In this document: positions 34,985-47,757 of the stretch, piece by piece
How the letters are laid out: every line of letters starts with the position of its first letter
Position numbering within the stretch: the stretch's first letter is position 1
Origin: Cristatella mucedo
Taxonomy: Eukaryota > Bryozoa > Phylactolaemata > Cristatellidae
Direction: 5' to 3'
Length of the DNA stretch: 64,000 nucleotides
Assembly: GCA_009760855.2 (NCBI GenBank)
Contig: WPIO01000009.1
Coordinates: forward strand, 2,060,001 to 2,124,000
Notes under the pieces: generated by a model
Databases searched by the model: none
What the model was told of the DNA's origin: nothing
What the model saw: the letters and a program-made list of their open reading frames with translations, nothing else
Position numbers and translations under genes: made by a program

Positions 34985-35860
34985 TGAGAGAAAATATTTC
35001 CCCAGTAATAATGCAGCTGCCGGCTAGACAGCTCCCCTCTGAGTCATAGCACGGACAGAATAGGAGACCTTCAAAGTTTTCCCAAAAATGCTCTATGGGA
35101 TTTACTGGTGATGGTGATGGACTCGGGCAACTCATTTTTCTGATAGCTGCTTCAAAGAAAACTTCAGAGAAAAGATTTTCGAAAGTCTTTTGTTTTGCTT
35201 TGTGCTTAAGGCCAGTGCCTAGCTGCCTTATGAATTCTTCTCTTAAAAGAGCTCTAGTGTTTTGCACACTAACATTTTTTTGCCAGTCGATATGCACATC
35301 TGGATTACTGTGCTTAAGTTTGTTAATACAGTGCAGAGCTCTGACGTGTCCGAGGAGCAGAAGCAGAGAGCCCAAACCATGACATGATTCACCAATGAAT
35401 TTCACTGTAGGCTGGAGCAGTCAGGGGGACACCTCATTTTCCGACTTACACATACTATTAGCAAACAGTATGAATCTGGACTCATCGGTTCATGAAACTC
35501 GACTCAAGTCGACTGGCATGTAGAAGGCCTGGTCCCGGGTACGTTTGAGCTGATCGCTTCTGTGTAGCCAAGGCTTGTGCCTGGCGACCATTCTCAATAC
35601 GCCACACAAGAGGCAAGTCTTTATGCTTCTGACCATGCGGGTAGTGATCGTCGGCCACTGATAGTGGTGCTCTGTGTTGCAGGACGAACCAGCACGTCCG
35701 GGTGAAGGTTCATTCTGCCGGGTCGTCTTCAATAGGCGACATGAGAGCAGTCTTCTAGCCATGCTTCGGCGTGCTTCAAAATTTTTCAGGATTGTCCCTC
35801 TACTGCCAGTTTTAGAGTCCGTACCACTTCTAGATCGTGTAGGGCCCATTTCATTCAAGG
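34985..35860 (-). pseudogene. Tc1-like transposase remnant
   Basis: A dead DNA transposon gene read on the minus strand across at least one stop and frameshifts. The N-terminal part (35858-35490) ends in a helix-turn-helix-like and linker region with RVARHKPWL, typical of Tc1-like enzymes before the catalytic core. Just after its stop, TDESRFILF (near 35480) is the first catalytic Asp motif. The segment GESCHGLGS matches the usual GGGSVMVWG position. The last motif is PVNPIEHFWENF (near 35085), keeping the catalytic Glu but with the preceding SPDL degraded. The middle Asp (DNA.xH) motif is not visible. No clear terminal inverted repeats were found. Confidence 0.78.
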
Positions 35861-36524
35861 TCTGCAGTCGTCCTCTCGTAACACTGTCGAGTGGTGTCTT
35901 TTACCAGGCTTGTGAGCCAAACCCACTGGAAGAAGCCGGCTCTCTGCTGGTGGATAGAGTAGAGCCCTCCCCCACCCAACCAATCCCTGCCCATAGTGAT
36001 TGTGGAGCAGAATGCCAAACAATTGCCAGCTTGTTTGGTTTAAAGAACCACAATGTTTAAATACCCAAGCTCCATAGCAACCGCATGTTTTTTTTGCAGT
36101 TTTAAAATGCATCACACACTAACAAAGAGCAACAGCTGCTCCACTTTGACTTGGGCAGTCAAGGTTTACATGTCCGAGCTGTGCTTGATGTGCTATCTGA
36201 TGTACTCAGTTTAAAGGGTTTATCTGAGGTCGGCCTGCTTTATAGAGCACTTATAAAGAATGCGATGTGCATTGGGGAAGGCAGACACGTGGAAGCTCAG
36301 ACCTCCTGGACAATGGGCTTGAGAACAAACAGTGCACTCCAAACCCGTCCGTGCTGATTAGTCTAGCCAACGAGACATGAGCCCAGTCTGCTTGCATTGC
36401 TTTAACACTCTGGGTGCTTCTCATGCACAAAAAAAGCAGTCGATCTCATCGTCTGGCTACAGTTTTACTTATGTGTGCGCATGCTTGTACGAGCACATTC
36501 GCATCATCGTGATATAATTGAAAA

Positions 36525-36690
36525 ATATATGTAATTGATTTGTATCGCGCCCTAAAACAAAGCTTAATCTCTATTCAGGCGCTTCACATATGCCACGGGA
36601 CTCTCGAGCCCACGACCTAGGCACCAAGTACATTAACCTTGACCTTGGTCGATGCGAGCACATTAACTGCTGGGCCAAACCAGCAGCAAT
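36525..36690 (-). mobile_element. SINE S2
   Basis: Minus strand: S2 end (gcgcctgaatagagattaag), B-box (gtgggctcgagag) and A-box region (cagcagttaatgtgctcgc). Confidence 0.75.
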
Positions 36691-36785
36691 TCAAATCTAT
36701 CCTGAGATAAAGGAGATTGTGTGAGTGTCACGCCGAAGTGTTTTCTATAACACGCTCAAGCAAACAATCCTCTTAACAAAGCCTG

Positions 36786-36862
36786 CTGCAAGAGGGGTGA
36801 TAGCCACTATGGCTGTTCTGCTGCTATATAAATGAGGCTGTTAGATCAGCTGACCTTCACTT
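36786..36862 (+). mobile_element. SINE S1 3' part
   Basis: ggtgatagccactatggctg, ttctgctgctatataaatgaggctgtt and a T-rich end. The head is replaced by unrelated DNA. Confidence 0.65.
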
Positions 36863-37927
36863 TTTTATTCTGCGTGCACGAATTGTAAGAGCATAAGCTG
36901 CCAAGTGCGATGGAGAAAGACTGTCCACGGTCTTTTGTTTTGATCACGTGAGGTTCTGCAATCATATTGCAGCTGCAGTTATGTGAGACCACCTGCTTCC
37001 GACTTTAGGGTAGCTCTGTGGTAGTCTCAGTGCTTGAGAGGGTGCTCAATTGCATTTGGTGTGATCCAAATGTTTTTCAAAAACAGGCATAATTATTTTA
37101 ATTTTACTGTTTTAATTAATACACCACAATTAAAGAAAGCAGCACAACTGCATTTTGAGTGCAGTCATAATTTTAAAAGCCATTACGATTGCACTACAAA
37201 ATGGTGAACCTTTGCTTGTGACCTCATGGCCCAATAGTATGTACGATCGCCTTAGCACTACACAGATACACTGCGGCTAAGGTGACTTGCGGCAACCTCA
37301 CAGGTTGCCTCCCATCCCACTTCTGATCGTACACTTTACTAGCCAACCAGATCAAAGGTCGACGATCGAGAGATCGGCAAAAATCCTCCTCATTCACAGG
37401 GGCATCTCACAGGAAATCGTACGAGAGAGCTCAATCCAGACCAGAATCAGCGGTTTTAAGAGCCTGGACACCTTTGCAAGCAAAGCCATGCACCAACGTA
37501 TTGCCAGTAAAACCGCACAAGCTATCGCTGATCCTCCAGTCAGCAGCTAGGGAAAAATACTGCTGATCTAGAAAGCTAAGGACATAGCACCTGAGATTTT
37601 TTTGCACTTCCGTCACGTAATCAGGGTAATCACATTATCAGCTTGCTTACCTTCCTAATTCGAGTCGAAGGTGCTTGAGAATTAATTCTAGGTCTCACGA
37701 GCTCATTGCCGATGCTCTTGCTTTACTTTGGCTTTTCGCTGCATGATATTCACTGTTCGACCGGCTGCAGTGGGGAGCTGAAATGAAGCAGGAAACTGGC
37801 CTCGCGGCTCGAAAGTGCTGCTTAAAAAGAAGTGCCCGTCGTGCGCGTATGCACGGGTCGTGTCTCTGAACCCTCGGTTGTGTGTTGTTACCTCTTCTGG
37901 CACAGCTGGCATGGTATCTACTGAAAC

Positions 37928-37964
<37 letters not shown>

Positions 37965-37999
37965 CTGTTCATCACTGGTGATGGCACGCTATGTACGGC
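36863..37999. other. unassigned DNA
   Basis: No gene is recognised. A (CTG)n run at 37930-37963 gives poly-Leu/poly-Ser frames. Confidence 0.4.
37930..37963 (+). repeat. (CTG)n trinucleotide array
   Basis: Eleven uninterrupted units. Confidence 0.93.
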
Positions 38000-38135
38000 G
38001 GTTGCTCTTCACAATCTAGGTCCGACGTCGTTCGAATCCTGTGGCGGCGGGCAATCCCTCATTGTCACAAGCGGTGGTGATCGCCTTTAAGGCTCTTCTG
38101 CCACTAAACAAAAAGGGGCTGCTAAATCGGCTAGT
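38000..38135 (+). mobile_element. SINE S1
   Basis: B-box (tcgttcgaatcctgtgg), body, ggctcttctgccactaaac tail and a T-rich end. The A-box is poorly kept. Confidence 0.7.
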
Positions 38136-38447
38136 ATTTTTTTTAGGTGAATCCTTCAGCTGATGACCAGGCAGGTGCATGCCCACCACCGAAGCTGTTC
38201 TACGTACGTGTTCCTACGCAGCAGCTGTCAGTGCACACAAGCGCTAGCGAACCGTGAAAGACTGGTAGTGCAGCTGCGTCTGGCAACCAACCTGCAGCTC
38301 TCTACAGTCACATTTCTACGATTGACTCCCCCTGCTGGACTCACTCACGTGGTTGCACCTGCTGCACCCCCTGCTTTCCGAGGCTTCTTGCAGTGGCATG
38401 CAGAAAAAGTGATGCCCTAGCATGCTGGCAGAATGCTTGAACACGTA

Positions 38448-38453
38448 TTTATT
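38448..38453 (-). promoter_or_regulatory. candidate poly(A) signal of the isthmin-like gene
   Basis: AATAAA on the minus strand, the first one I see after the stop codon at 39458. It would give a 3' UTR of about 1 kb that includes the (TA)n array. Position only; no transcript evidence. Confidence 0.35.
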
Positions 38454-38857
38454 AATCGCAGGCAGCTTACAGATCACAGACAAGTGGGAATAGCGAACAT
38501 CACCAAAGAGATGGGTTCACTCCCTGCGATGCGCTCGACCCGAGTGGATGAATGGAAGCATCGTTCTGAGGTGGGACAAAGAATGACAGAGCAAACCAAG
38601 TGCACTACAGCAGCAACGAGCGAGAGAAAGGTCAAAGGTTACTGAAGCAAAAACAGACGACCAAGTATCGAAGGAGAAATAAATATTGTACATACGCATC
38701 GTCGCCGCCAATCGGGCAGATTCGCTCTGCCCGAGGCTTGACTTCAATGCATGCCTTCCTGCCCTGGAGGGGCTCGTGAAGGAAGGCAAGCGACTGCACG
38801 CCACGCACGAGTTAGCATAAATATGTATGCATACATACATATACATATACACACATG

Positions 38858-38861
<4 letters not shown>

Positions 38862-38912
<51 letters not shown>
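38862..38912. repeat. (TA)n microsatellite
   Basis: About 25 units, preceded by ATAC/ATGT units at 38826-38860. Confidence 0.95.
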
Positions 38913-38916
<4 letters not shown>

Positions 38917-39457
38917 GTAAGACGGGAAATAGGAGAGACAAAGCGTGGTTCTATGAGTAAAAAACTAGATTCTCTGGGCAAGATTGTTACAGCGACTTCA
39001 TGCACGAGCAACGACAAGCAACGAGATCGCCGAGGCACACCAGTCACACGCTGGCCGAGGCCGACGAGCACAGTTCCTCCCGGTAGGCCAGCCGGTCGTG
39101 GTCTGCAGCCGGAGTCGGCCCATCCACGTCCTGACCGGAAGAGCAACACCAGCAAGTGTCGCCGGGTGCCATCAAATGCAAGGAGATTCATTTGTACCGT
39201 GGGTTCTGTCCTCCAGCAGGAGCAGCAGCAGTCGCCAGCGGACACACTCCTTGAAGGCTCGAGAATCAGGGCAGGCTGGAGCAAGCAGCTTTAGGGCACC
39301 GCCGGCCGGTCAGCAGCAGGTACACGAGCACTGCCGGCCGCTCGGCGTCTCAGCAGCTAGCAGCAGCTCAGTGCAGCTGCCGGAGCCGACGACTCAAGTG
39401 ATGCGCCGCAGGCAGCGTTGCGCCGGAAGAGGCACCACCGTCCGAGCCAAGCACTCA

Positions 39458-39560
39458 TCATCGCGTATCCTTGGCTTTCAGCGCCAAGTAGAGGTATTCA
39501 ATCTGGTTGGGCACTTCGTGACATTTCCTGCCGTTATTAGGCGGCCGAATGCTGTTATAC
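39458..39560 (-). CDS. isthmin-like exon 5 (terminal coding exon)
   Basis: Encodes the last 33 residues and a TGA stop. It opens with one base that completes an Arg codon split with exon 4, then reads YNSIRPPNNGRKC and a 20-residue tail. This is the hallmark C-terminus of isthmins (RYN..RPPNNG.KC in vertebrate ISM1). The acceptor has a long pyrimidine tract (gttttttctttcttgccgcag). The exon is 103 nt, and the intron before it is only 194 nt. Cys332 (1a numbering) is the extra cysteine after the AMOP domain. The strand opposite is open for 300 codons but shows no homology. Confidence 0.93.
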
Positions 39561-39754
39561 CTGCGGCAAGAAAGAAAAAACTTCAACCCGGCGCCACGAG
39601 CCGCCACCAGGTCTTCCCTCGCAGCAGCCTACCGCCCGCCGGAGTGGTCTCCTCCTGGCTGCCGGCACTAGCCTTGCTGCCTGCCCTGCCCTGCCACCCT
39701 CACCGGGCTCTCTATCACTCTGGTCGCTGGCATGCTCTCGACCACGACTCTCAC

Positions 39755-39959
39755 CTTGTCCAGTCGCCTCCGCAGGTCAGCCAGGGCAGTCGATCGAGGG
39801 CGAAGTGCAGCTCCGGCGATATGTCCGGGCTGATGAGCATGGGTGTGCCGGCTCCAGGACCTCTCGTGATGAGTCGCGACTGAGCGTCGTAGCAGCAACT
39901 CTGCGCTGCCAGTGTGCCACCGCTGGGCGACGCCACCGACCAGATGCACCGGTGTGCGC
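39755..39959 (-). CDS. isthmin-like exon 4 (AMOP, second half)
   Basis: A 205-nt exon for residues 252-318 plus split codons at both ends. It carries HRCIWSVAS, TLAAQSCCYDAQSRLITRG, GAGTPMLISPDISPELHF and LPWLTCGGDWT, all in the order found in vertebrate isthmin AMOP domains. Cysteines 255, 272, 273 and 313 are the last four of the eight AMOP cysteines. The acceptor is atttcttttctcag and the donor AAG|GTGAGA, both strong. The phase at the start (one base from exon 3) and at the end (two bases) joins its neighbours exactly. A CT array lies about 140 bp away in intron 3. Confidence 0.95.
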
Positions 39960-40094
39960 CTGAGAAAAGAAATGCCGCCGCTGCGTCAGCAGTCGCGTCA
40001 GGCAGCCGGGCCGCTCGAGTTGGCTTCCGCTGCCGAGGTACACACGTCCGGCTGCCGTGCAGCGCCAGACAATGACCGTCGACGGAAAGATGCC

Positions 40095-40218
40095 ACTCTC
40101 TGTCTGTCTGTCTCTCTCTGTCTGTCTCTCTCTGTCTGTCTCTCTCTGTCTGTCTCTCTCTCTGTCTATCTCTCTCTCTGTCTATCTCTCTCTCTCTGTC
40201 TATCTCTCTCTCTCTCTG

Positions 40219-40273
<55 letters not shown>

Positions 40274-40274
40274 G
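40095..40274 (+). repeat. (CT)n/(CTGT)n microsatellite in intron 3
   Basis: CT units mixed with tctgtctg and tctatc repeats. On the transcribed strand it is a GA-rich array about 140-315 nt upstream of the exon 4 acceptor. Confidence 0.95.
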
Positions 40275-42058
40275 CGTCAGTACAGTCGGTTACGGCTCGA
40301 TCGCACAAGCACCGGCGGCGAGGTGAGCACACGCCGGTAAGCAACACAAACGTCAGCCTTGCTTGCTGCTGCCACATTAAGGCACGTGCACGCTTGAGTC
40401 ACGTGTGAGTCGCAGCTTTGGCTTGCAGGGAACCCACTTCGGGATCAGTGCACAGGATGGATTGCATGGGCGCGGAGGAGGGAGGAAAGTGGCATGCGCT
40501 CATTGATTCCAGTGAACTGCTCGGTGCTCTGGTTTACCGACGAGTTACACCCTGCTGCCTGGATCTGGTGGTGCCACCCAAGGAACCTAAGGAGCACACA
40601 TGAGGCGTTTCCGAGTGTGAAAAAACCACGACTGAGCAGTGAACTGAAACTGCGCTTAAACTGAACAGTGAAGAGAATGAGGGTGAAGGCCATTCCTCCC
40701 AACGACTTCTGCTAGGTGTTAAAGCTGACCAGCTGACCCAATCAATCACGATCGTTAAGACACAGGCCAAAGGGGAAGAGCTGCTGAAGAGCTACAGAAT
40801 GGCAGGCCGGCCGCTCGATGGCTCGTGGTGCGATAAGCAGGAAACAGATCATCGTAGGGGTGAAGGGGGTTAGTGTCAGTAGCACAGGCCAAGCAGTGTA
40901 GCAAGTCTGGCAGCTGATGCGCGATGTAAGTCCTGAATGAGACAAGGGTGTAGGCAAAAATGCCGGCAGCACCTGTCGCCGTCGATTACATCGACACATC
41001 GTCATTTTCTTACTATACTATTCAGAAATGCTCCGTTCCTTGGTCTAACCTCGGCAGCTTGCTTGCTCAAGACTTATGAGCCCACTTTCAATACCCACAT
41101 AGATGGATACTGTCTGCTTGCAACTGTTTCCACGCTGGGAGGCCGCTGCAACCCCCCTCCCCCCAGGTAGGTTTATACGGCCTCTGCCTATGCTTAGGTG
41201 CTTCGTGCTGCCTTGACCTTGCACAGGCACCTGTCAATCATCGCCTGGTTTTCGCATGGGTAGCTCAAGCGCCCAGGCCGGCTGCCCAAGGCACGGGTCA
41301 GTGCCTCCACATCAGGCAGGCCCACTATGGACCTGCTAGCATAAACAGACGACCGTGTGTGCTCTGACGGCACGGCTCCTGGCCGTGAATGCCTGTGCAC
41401 TTAACTGCCTGTTTGACGAGTAAGCACGCGCCTATGTAAAGCATCGACTCAAGCTGCGCTGCTGATACACGCGATCGGCAAACTCGATCAAGCGTTCCGA
41501 GACACCTGCACCCCCGAAGCTCGGTGGCCGCAGCAGCCAGACAGCGTGGCCGCGCTGCTGTTTAAACATGGCGCTGCAGTAGCAGCGCAGCAAGCGGTCA
41601 CTCTTATCAAAGGATGCGCCGCCTCAGGCCGGTCGAGCTCTCTTTCCCGTCCTTCGGGGCCTCAACGTTGAGAGGCAGCCAGCTTGGGCCGCTCGGTTCT
41701 GCTGCAGGCCACAAATGCTGACAGCAACCAAAGACCCGGCCTCCCACTGGTGGCAGCTGAGTCGTTGCTTCTTGATGGCAAACAACCAGGTTGTATCCCG
41801 CCAGAGCAGTTGAGTTTCGGTTAGGTGTTTTAGTTCACAGTAGACAGTACATAGCAGCAGCAAGTTCCGGCTTTAATCCTGTGCACGATTAACAAGCCGG
41901 TGTCGAAGGATTCTATGTAATCAGACCGAGGTCGAGATGCAATTTTTGCTGGTAGGGTAGCCGAAGGTAATCATCTCTGCAGGAGGATCAACTAGCCAGG
42001 CCCTCATCCAATTGGCACAAATGCTTGGCTGATAAGGAGTAGCTGGACTCTAAAGAGT
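40275..42058. other. intron 3, unique-looking DNA
   Basis: No exon with matching splice sites and homology, and no confident repeat, is seen. Confidence 0.45.
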
Positions 42059-42365
<307 letters not shown>

Positions 42366-44199
42366 AGATTCGGCCAGCCACGACGGACCAACCTTGACCG
42401 CAGCTGAAGCCTCCTGCCCCTGGAGTTGCTAGCTTAATGTAAAAAGCTGAGCGCTGCGACTCACATCCTTCAGGCTGCCTTGTCCTGGTCATCGGGGGGG
42501 GGGGGCAGTGTAAGCTCGACTAGAACTTCTTAGCCAGTACCCAGTCACCGGTGGGTCACGGGGTGGGGGAGACAGGTGAAGTGGGTGGGTGGGTGGGTGG
42601 GTAGGGCAGCCGAGGCAAGCTTAACTTGACTGCCTTTCATTTATTGTTAGTGCTTTTGCTCCATTAACCGGCCGGTGGCATTTGTTGGCAATAAAAATAC
42701 TCAGTTAATCTCTGGAATAATAATTAATTGATGTGTCAGGACCGGGGCTCGGAATTAGCTGAATAGAGACCTTCCTGTGTCGGTCTCCAGGCAGGAAGAC
42801 AGCTGGCTGGAGTGTCTCTCGTCGAGTGTCACGTTGGGCAGTCCAGTGGATAATTGTGGTGATAGTCTGGTGGCAGGTCGGCTCTGGGTCAAGTGGACAG
42901 AGAGTAGGGTGGGTGTGTGACTGGCTGCTGGATACTAGCCTGCCTGAATGCAGGGCTGGCAGGTGCCCAGCATTCATTGCCCAGGAACCAGGGGGTGCAG
43001 CTAATTCACCTCGACCCAGCCACCGGAAGCCGATAGGCAGCGATAGGCACCGACAGAGACGCTTGGTTTTCTCAGTTCTTGGTTTCGTTCAGTGTTGGCG
43101 CAAATCTGAGCTGTGTTGTCGAGAACTTGCAACCAGCCTCGCAGTGTAGCATTTACACTTGTCTGCCCAAGTACTTCATAAAATCAGCAGTTGCTAAGAG
43201 CCGAGCAGACTCCATTAATACTTAAGTTCTCCAGTAGTCGTCTGATTTAAGGGAGGCCTACCCCCCCCCCCGGCAGTGGTAGGGCCAGAGGCACTGGAGT
43301 GGTCAAGTGCCTACCACCGTCACAGCTGGAGTGCCCAACTGCCCGTTGGATGGCAGGTTGGTACAAGGCCACACGCCCGGCTGCAGCCTGCAGCCGTGCA
43401 TGCAGCCTTCGCAATATCCGAGGGCTCCAGCTGCTGCTGATATAAATGTTAAACGATGCTTGGTCAGTGCCTTACTGCCATAAACAAATCGGTTGTCCAG
43501 AGGCTCTCGGTAATTAACGGTGCAGCATTAAAGATTATTGGTGGCCATCGGCTGGATCAAATGCCACCATCTCCTGCAAGCAGCCTGTTTTTCTAATTAA
43601 TATTTTGGCTGGCTAAGATCACGTGATGAACTCGGGACCAGAAGGCTTACGGCCAGGCCTACAAATGACCTTTGGAAGGTGGTACAGTTCCTATATGTTT
43701 AGCCCTCTAGGCTTCCATACTTTCCTCTCAAAGCTTTGACCCAGCTTCGACCGGTGAGCGACGGCCGCAGCAAACCGGCTGCAGCGATGGCAGCAGCAGT
43801 GGCTGCAGCGATGGCAGCACAGACATTGGTCATCGTCTGGCCGAGCCTGCACAGAGAGCACTAGCTAGTGCAGGAATTTCATACATTAACGACTATGGGC
43901 CGGCGGTCATCAATCCGAATGCCGATCAATTATTGCATAGTCGAATCGAGATTAGACTGATTAGCACTCGAAGGATCGCCGAGTGCCTGCATAAAACAGC
44001 CCTCTTCCCCCCCACTGCTTTCGCCGGCCCCGCCCCACCTGCTCGCCTCACCCCACGTGATCGAGACCTTGAGTGCTCCACCAAATAACTTCTTTAAGTA
44101 CCAATGCCAGCAGCAGGAGGCAGCAGCAGGTCCGAGCCGACGGCACAGGAAGCGGCTGCGCAAGCTGCACCAAACTAAAGCCGGGTGGAACCTCTTTGT
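42366..44199. other. intron 3, unassigned DNA
   Basis: Contains a G run at 42495-42505, a (GGGT)n run at 42579-42602 and a C run at 43261-43272. No gene is seen. Confidence 0.45.
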
Positions 44200-44340
44200 G
44201 ATCGGTTTGGCCCGGTGGTTAGGGTGCTCGCCCCGACCGAGGTCAAGGTGAGAGCAATTAATGGAGGAGGTCGTGGGCTCAAGCCTCAGGGCATTGTTGG
44301 AGCAACCGATTAGAGATTAAGTTCTCTCAAATGAGTTATA
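44200..44340 (+). mobile_element. SINE S2 with insertion
   Basis: Head (tttggcccggtggttagggtgctcgcc) with A-box; B-box gtgggctcaagcc; end tagagattaagttctctc. About 25 extra bases (aggtgagagcaattaatggagg) sit between A- and B-box. It lies inside isthmin intron 3, antisense to the gene. Confidence 0.75.
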
Positions 44341-44424
44341 TTTCTTTTAGCAAGATATGAGCGAGGCAGCAAACCCTAGGCTGTAGCCATACACAGCCAC
44401 GGGGTCTTCACCCCAGTAACAAGA

Positions 44425-44540
44425 TGTCATGAACAAGATGCGGGTTCGAGTCCCGAAGCAGGTAATTAAGAATGGCCTTCTGCAAGCCGTTACGTCTCTT
44501 CTGCTGCTATGTAGATGAGGCCGTTGAACAGTCAATTTAC
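44425..44540 (+). mobile_element. SINE S1
   Basis: B-box (cgggttcgagtcccg), a shortened body and the tail ttctgctgctatgtagatgaggccgtt. The A-box is lost. Confidence 0.65.
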
Positions 44541-44684
44541 TGTGGATGACCACAAGGAAATGAATGCCAATCACTTCACATGAGATATCGTAGGCCAGCC
44601 CGCCACTAGAATTAGTCTTCAGTTCTCTTTAAGCCAACAGCCTACCCGGATATGAGATTAGAGGAGCCTCAATGTGAAAGACGT

Positions 44685-44750
44685 GACTGAGAAGCCTCAA
44701 TAAAGACAGCTGTGACAGAGGAGCCTCAATAAAGACAGCTGTGACAGGAT
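44685..44750 (+). repeat. 28-bp tandem duplication
   Basis: gagcctcaataaagacagct plus gtgacag occurs twice in a row, with further partial gagcctc units on both sides. Confidence 0.85.
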
Positions 44751-45990
44751 CTTCGGATGTGACTGAAGAGCCTCGATGTGGTAGGGAGCAAGGACAAAAA
44801 GTTAGGCTGTTTTTCTCTTACTAGATCAGTGCCTGGGGCTACGTGGTGGTCTGGTGTCAGTCGGATGAAAGGTTAAAAAACTAACATGCCATGCACACTT
44901 AACCTGACCGACAGATCCAGTGACACGTGGCAGTAAAGCCAGTGGCCGTTGGTGACACTTGGCTGCAGAGCAGGCTGGCAGAAAATGGACAGCTGCTTAT
45001 CCCTCCCAACCTGTGGCAGGTACGACCGAAGGCTACTTCGGCTGCGGCTGGAAGCCCCTGCCGACCCGAGTGGCAACAGAAACGGCACGCTGTCTGTGTT
45101 CCCTCATCTATCAGTCCCTTTCGTTTCGTTTTACGAGCCCTCACAGAAAGTGAACAAGCAGAAAGGGAGGATGGATGTGATGCAGACTTGATCAATCAAC
45201 CGATACTCGAAGCAGCAAATACTTGAAGTTGCGGCTCGGCGGTCTCCACGCTAGGGCTTTGGAAAACAATATGCTGTGGGCAGGCACATAAACATATCTC
45301 GGGTAACAGCCTAATTTCTCGGATGTCTCTGTCGCTCCGATCAATTAGCAAGGAAGCCCCGATCGTGTGTCGGTTTGCAAAAGAATGATAGATAATACAG
45401 TGGGAACTGGGTCCGGTGGCAAAGCAGGCGAGGAACACAGTGGAAACCAGGCCCGCCGGTGAATCAGGCAAAGCGAAGAGACTGCAAGCCAAGCTCGAAC
45501 TGTGACCACTACGAATGGCTGCTGATCGCAAAGACAAACAACGGCTAGCTTTCAATTAAAGCACAGGGCTTCGATGCCACAGTCAGTCGCATCCAGCAAG
45601 TATCGAGTAGAGACAAGTGGTTAAAACAACCCCGAACCAACCGGGCCTGCCCGGCTCCACAGACCGGCATGCCAGCAGCTGCTGCAGTGGCTCGAGCCTG
45701 GGAGTTGTAGTGTTGCATGCATGCTGCCACCCAATAGCTGTCCCCTTGTAGCACAGCAGCTTGCAGCCAGACAGACTTGTTTTTGGCGTAATCAATTTGA
45801 CCGAAGTACAGTTGGTAGTCACCCAACTCAATTGCCTGCCATCAAAGGCAAAAGTTCCTTGACAGTCAATGCAGCACCAGTAAGTAGCTTGGGGAGGGAG
45901 GTGATAAGCAAGGCAGTGGCAGAGGCAGCAGAGGCGGCAGGTGGTGGATTGAAGCACATCGGCGCTGCTGCTGCTGCTATCTCGACTCAC

Positions 45991-46299
45991 CACTATGGTA
46001 CACGGACAGCTGGTGTGTCGTGTACGGTGCCAGCTTCCAGTAGAAGTTACGCTGCCTGCTGTCGTCCCACAGCTCCTGCTGACTGCTTCCGCCGCCGCTG
46101 CCTGTAGCTGCCGCCGGTCTCAACGATGCCGACTCCGTAGGGTAGAAGCAGGGGCACGTGGGCAAATCAGCCAGCTTGCGCATGTACTCCACCAGAAAAG
46201 GGTCGTTGTTGCACTGCAGAGCGTGCTCGCAGGCGTCCCGCTGCTGCAGCTCGGCCCTGGCACCTTGGTCGAGAGCTGTAGAAGCACTCGGGTGAGCAG
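45991..46299 (-). CDS. isthmin-like exon 3 (AMOP, first half)
   Basis: A 309-nt exon for residues 149-250 plus split codons. A 20-residue linker is followed by DACEHALQCNNDPFLVEYM and LADLPTCPCFYPTES, then a Gly/Ser/Ala spacer, then LWDDSRQRNFYWKLAPYT and LSVYHS. These align in order with vertebrate isthmin (DSCERWMSC, DLPSCPCSYPTE, KRKDFRWKDA, LEIYKP). Cysteines 171, 177, 196 and 198 are the first four AMOP cysteines. The Trp that follows the first Cys by three positions in isthmins is Ala here. The acceptor is cttttttccccacag and the donor AGTG|GTGAGT. The two-base lead completes the codon left by exon 2. Confidence 0.95.
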
Positions 46300-46399
46300 C
46301 TGTGGGGAAAAAAGAGCCAAGAGAACAATATTTATTAACGTGAAAAAGAGGCACATCTTGAATTACGTTTGTTGTCATTGAGCATGCTACCACTAACTG

Positions 46400-46690
<291 letters not shown>

Positions 46691-47655
46691 TGCTATTACT
46701 ATCTTTTCAAACGGTCTAGAGGGCCCAAGCTGAGGTCTGGCAGCAGTGTAGCGCAGCCTAATATGACCGGGCGGGATTCTCTTACCATGGCACTGCAGTT
46801 TGCTGGCATAAAGCCTTACGAAAGCGTGCCGTAGTGCTGTGGCCACATTCTTGTGCAACGTGCAAATGTCGGCAATGCAGCTTTACCCTTAAGTACTTCT
46901 TCTCACTCTCATCCATCGAGTGGGCAACTCAGCCGCGTGGGAGCCACCTGAGCCACTCAGCTGCTCAGGTGGCCTCAGCTGCTCGGTAGGCTGCATCGGT
47001 GGACAACATGCACGCACGCGTCTTGTATCTAGCATCTCGATGTCCTTCTTAACGGTACAGGTGCATTGGCAGTGAGCATACCGTGTCTCATCCTTTGACG
47101 AAGCAGATGCTAGTGTGAACGCTTGTGTCACACCGGTCGCCGCCGCGCGGTTGGGTCGACGGTAAGCATCGCACGAAAATGAAAGCATCTCATTTTACCG
47201 GGCGTTTCTGCCAGCACAAATGGGGTTAAACAGATCAGCAGCTCCAGACCGACAGGGCACGGGCCTTTGTCGTCTTTCGACGATGCAGATGTGTGAGATC
47301 TGAGTGGAGCCAATTAAAACCATCTTTTTTTGTGTGTGGATCCCTCTAGCATGCCACATGCCACGAGGAATAGGTTGAGAGCCGGAGGAAGAATGAATGA
47401 TTCATGCGTGACACAGAATGCAGAAATCATCTGGCAGCAGCTGGCTGACTGCAGCTGCAGCCGGGGTGGTTCACCCTTTTGGCTGACTTCTTAGCATGCC
47501 TCAGGCCTCTGATGCCTGGAAGCAAGGATTAGCCCATTTCGCGAAATACCACCTAACTCACTTTCACTACTCACGAGCAGGTGCAGTGCTGCCTCAAACA
47601 GCCAATGAACAATACCCTAGCCTTATGGGCTTGATTGAGGCAGCTAACTACTGCT

Positions 47656-47657
<2 letters not shown>
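46691..47657. other. intron 2, unassigned DNA
   Basis: I looked here for a TSP1 exon (Trp-x-x-Trp followed by Cys) and found none. A frame at 46858-46661 (minus) ends next to a donor-like gtaagag in phase 1, but has no good acceptor or homology. Confidence 0.4.
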
Positions 47658-47737
<80 letters not shown>

Positions 47738-47757
47738 CAGAGAGAGCGAGAGAGAGG
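47658..47757 (+). repeat. (GA)n microsatellite in intron 2
   Basis: About 100 bp with gacag/gcgag interruptions. Confidence 0.96.

Noticed and set aside
38984-39883. 299-codon plus-strand frame
   Set aside because: It overlaps isthmin-like exons 4 and 5 on the opposite strand, has no homology and is explained by the base composition.
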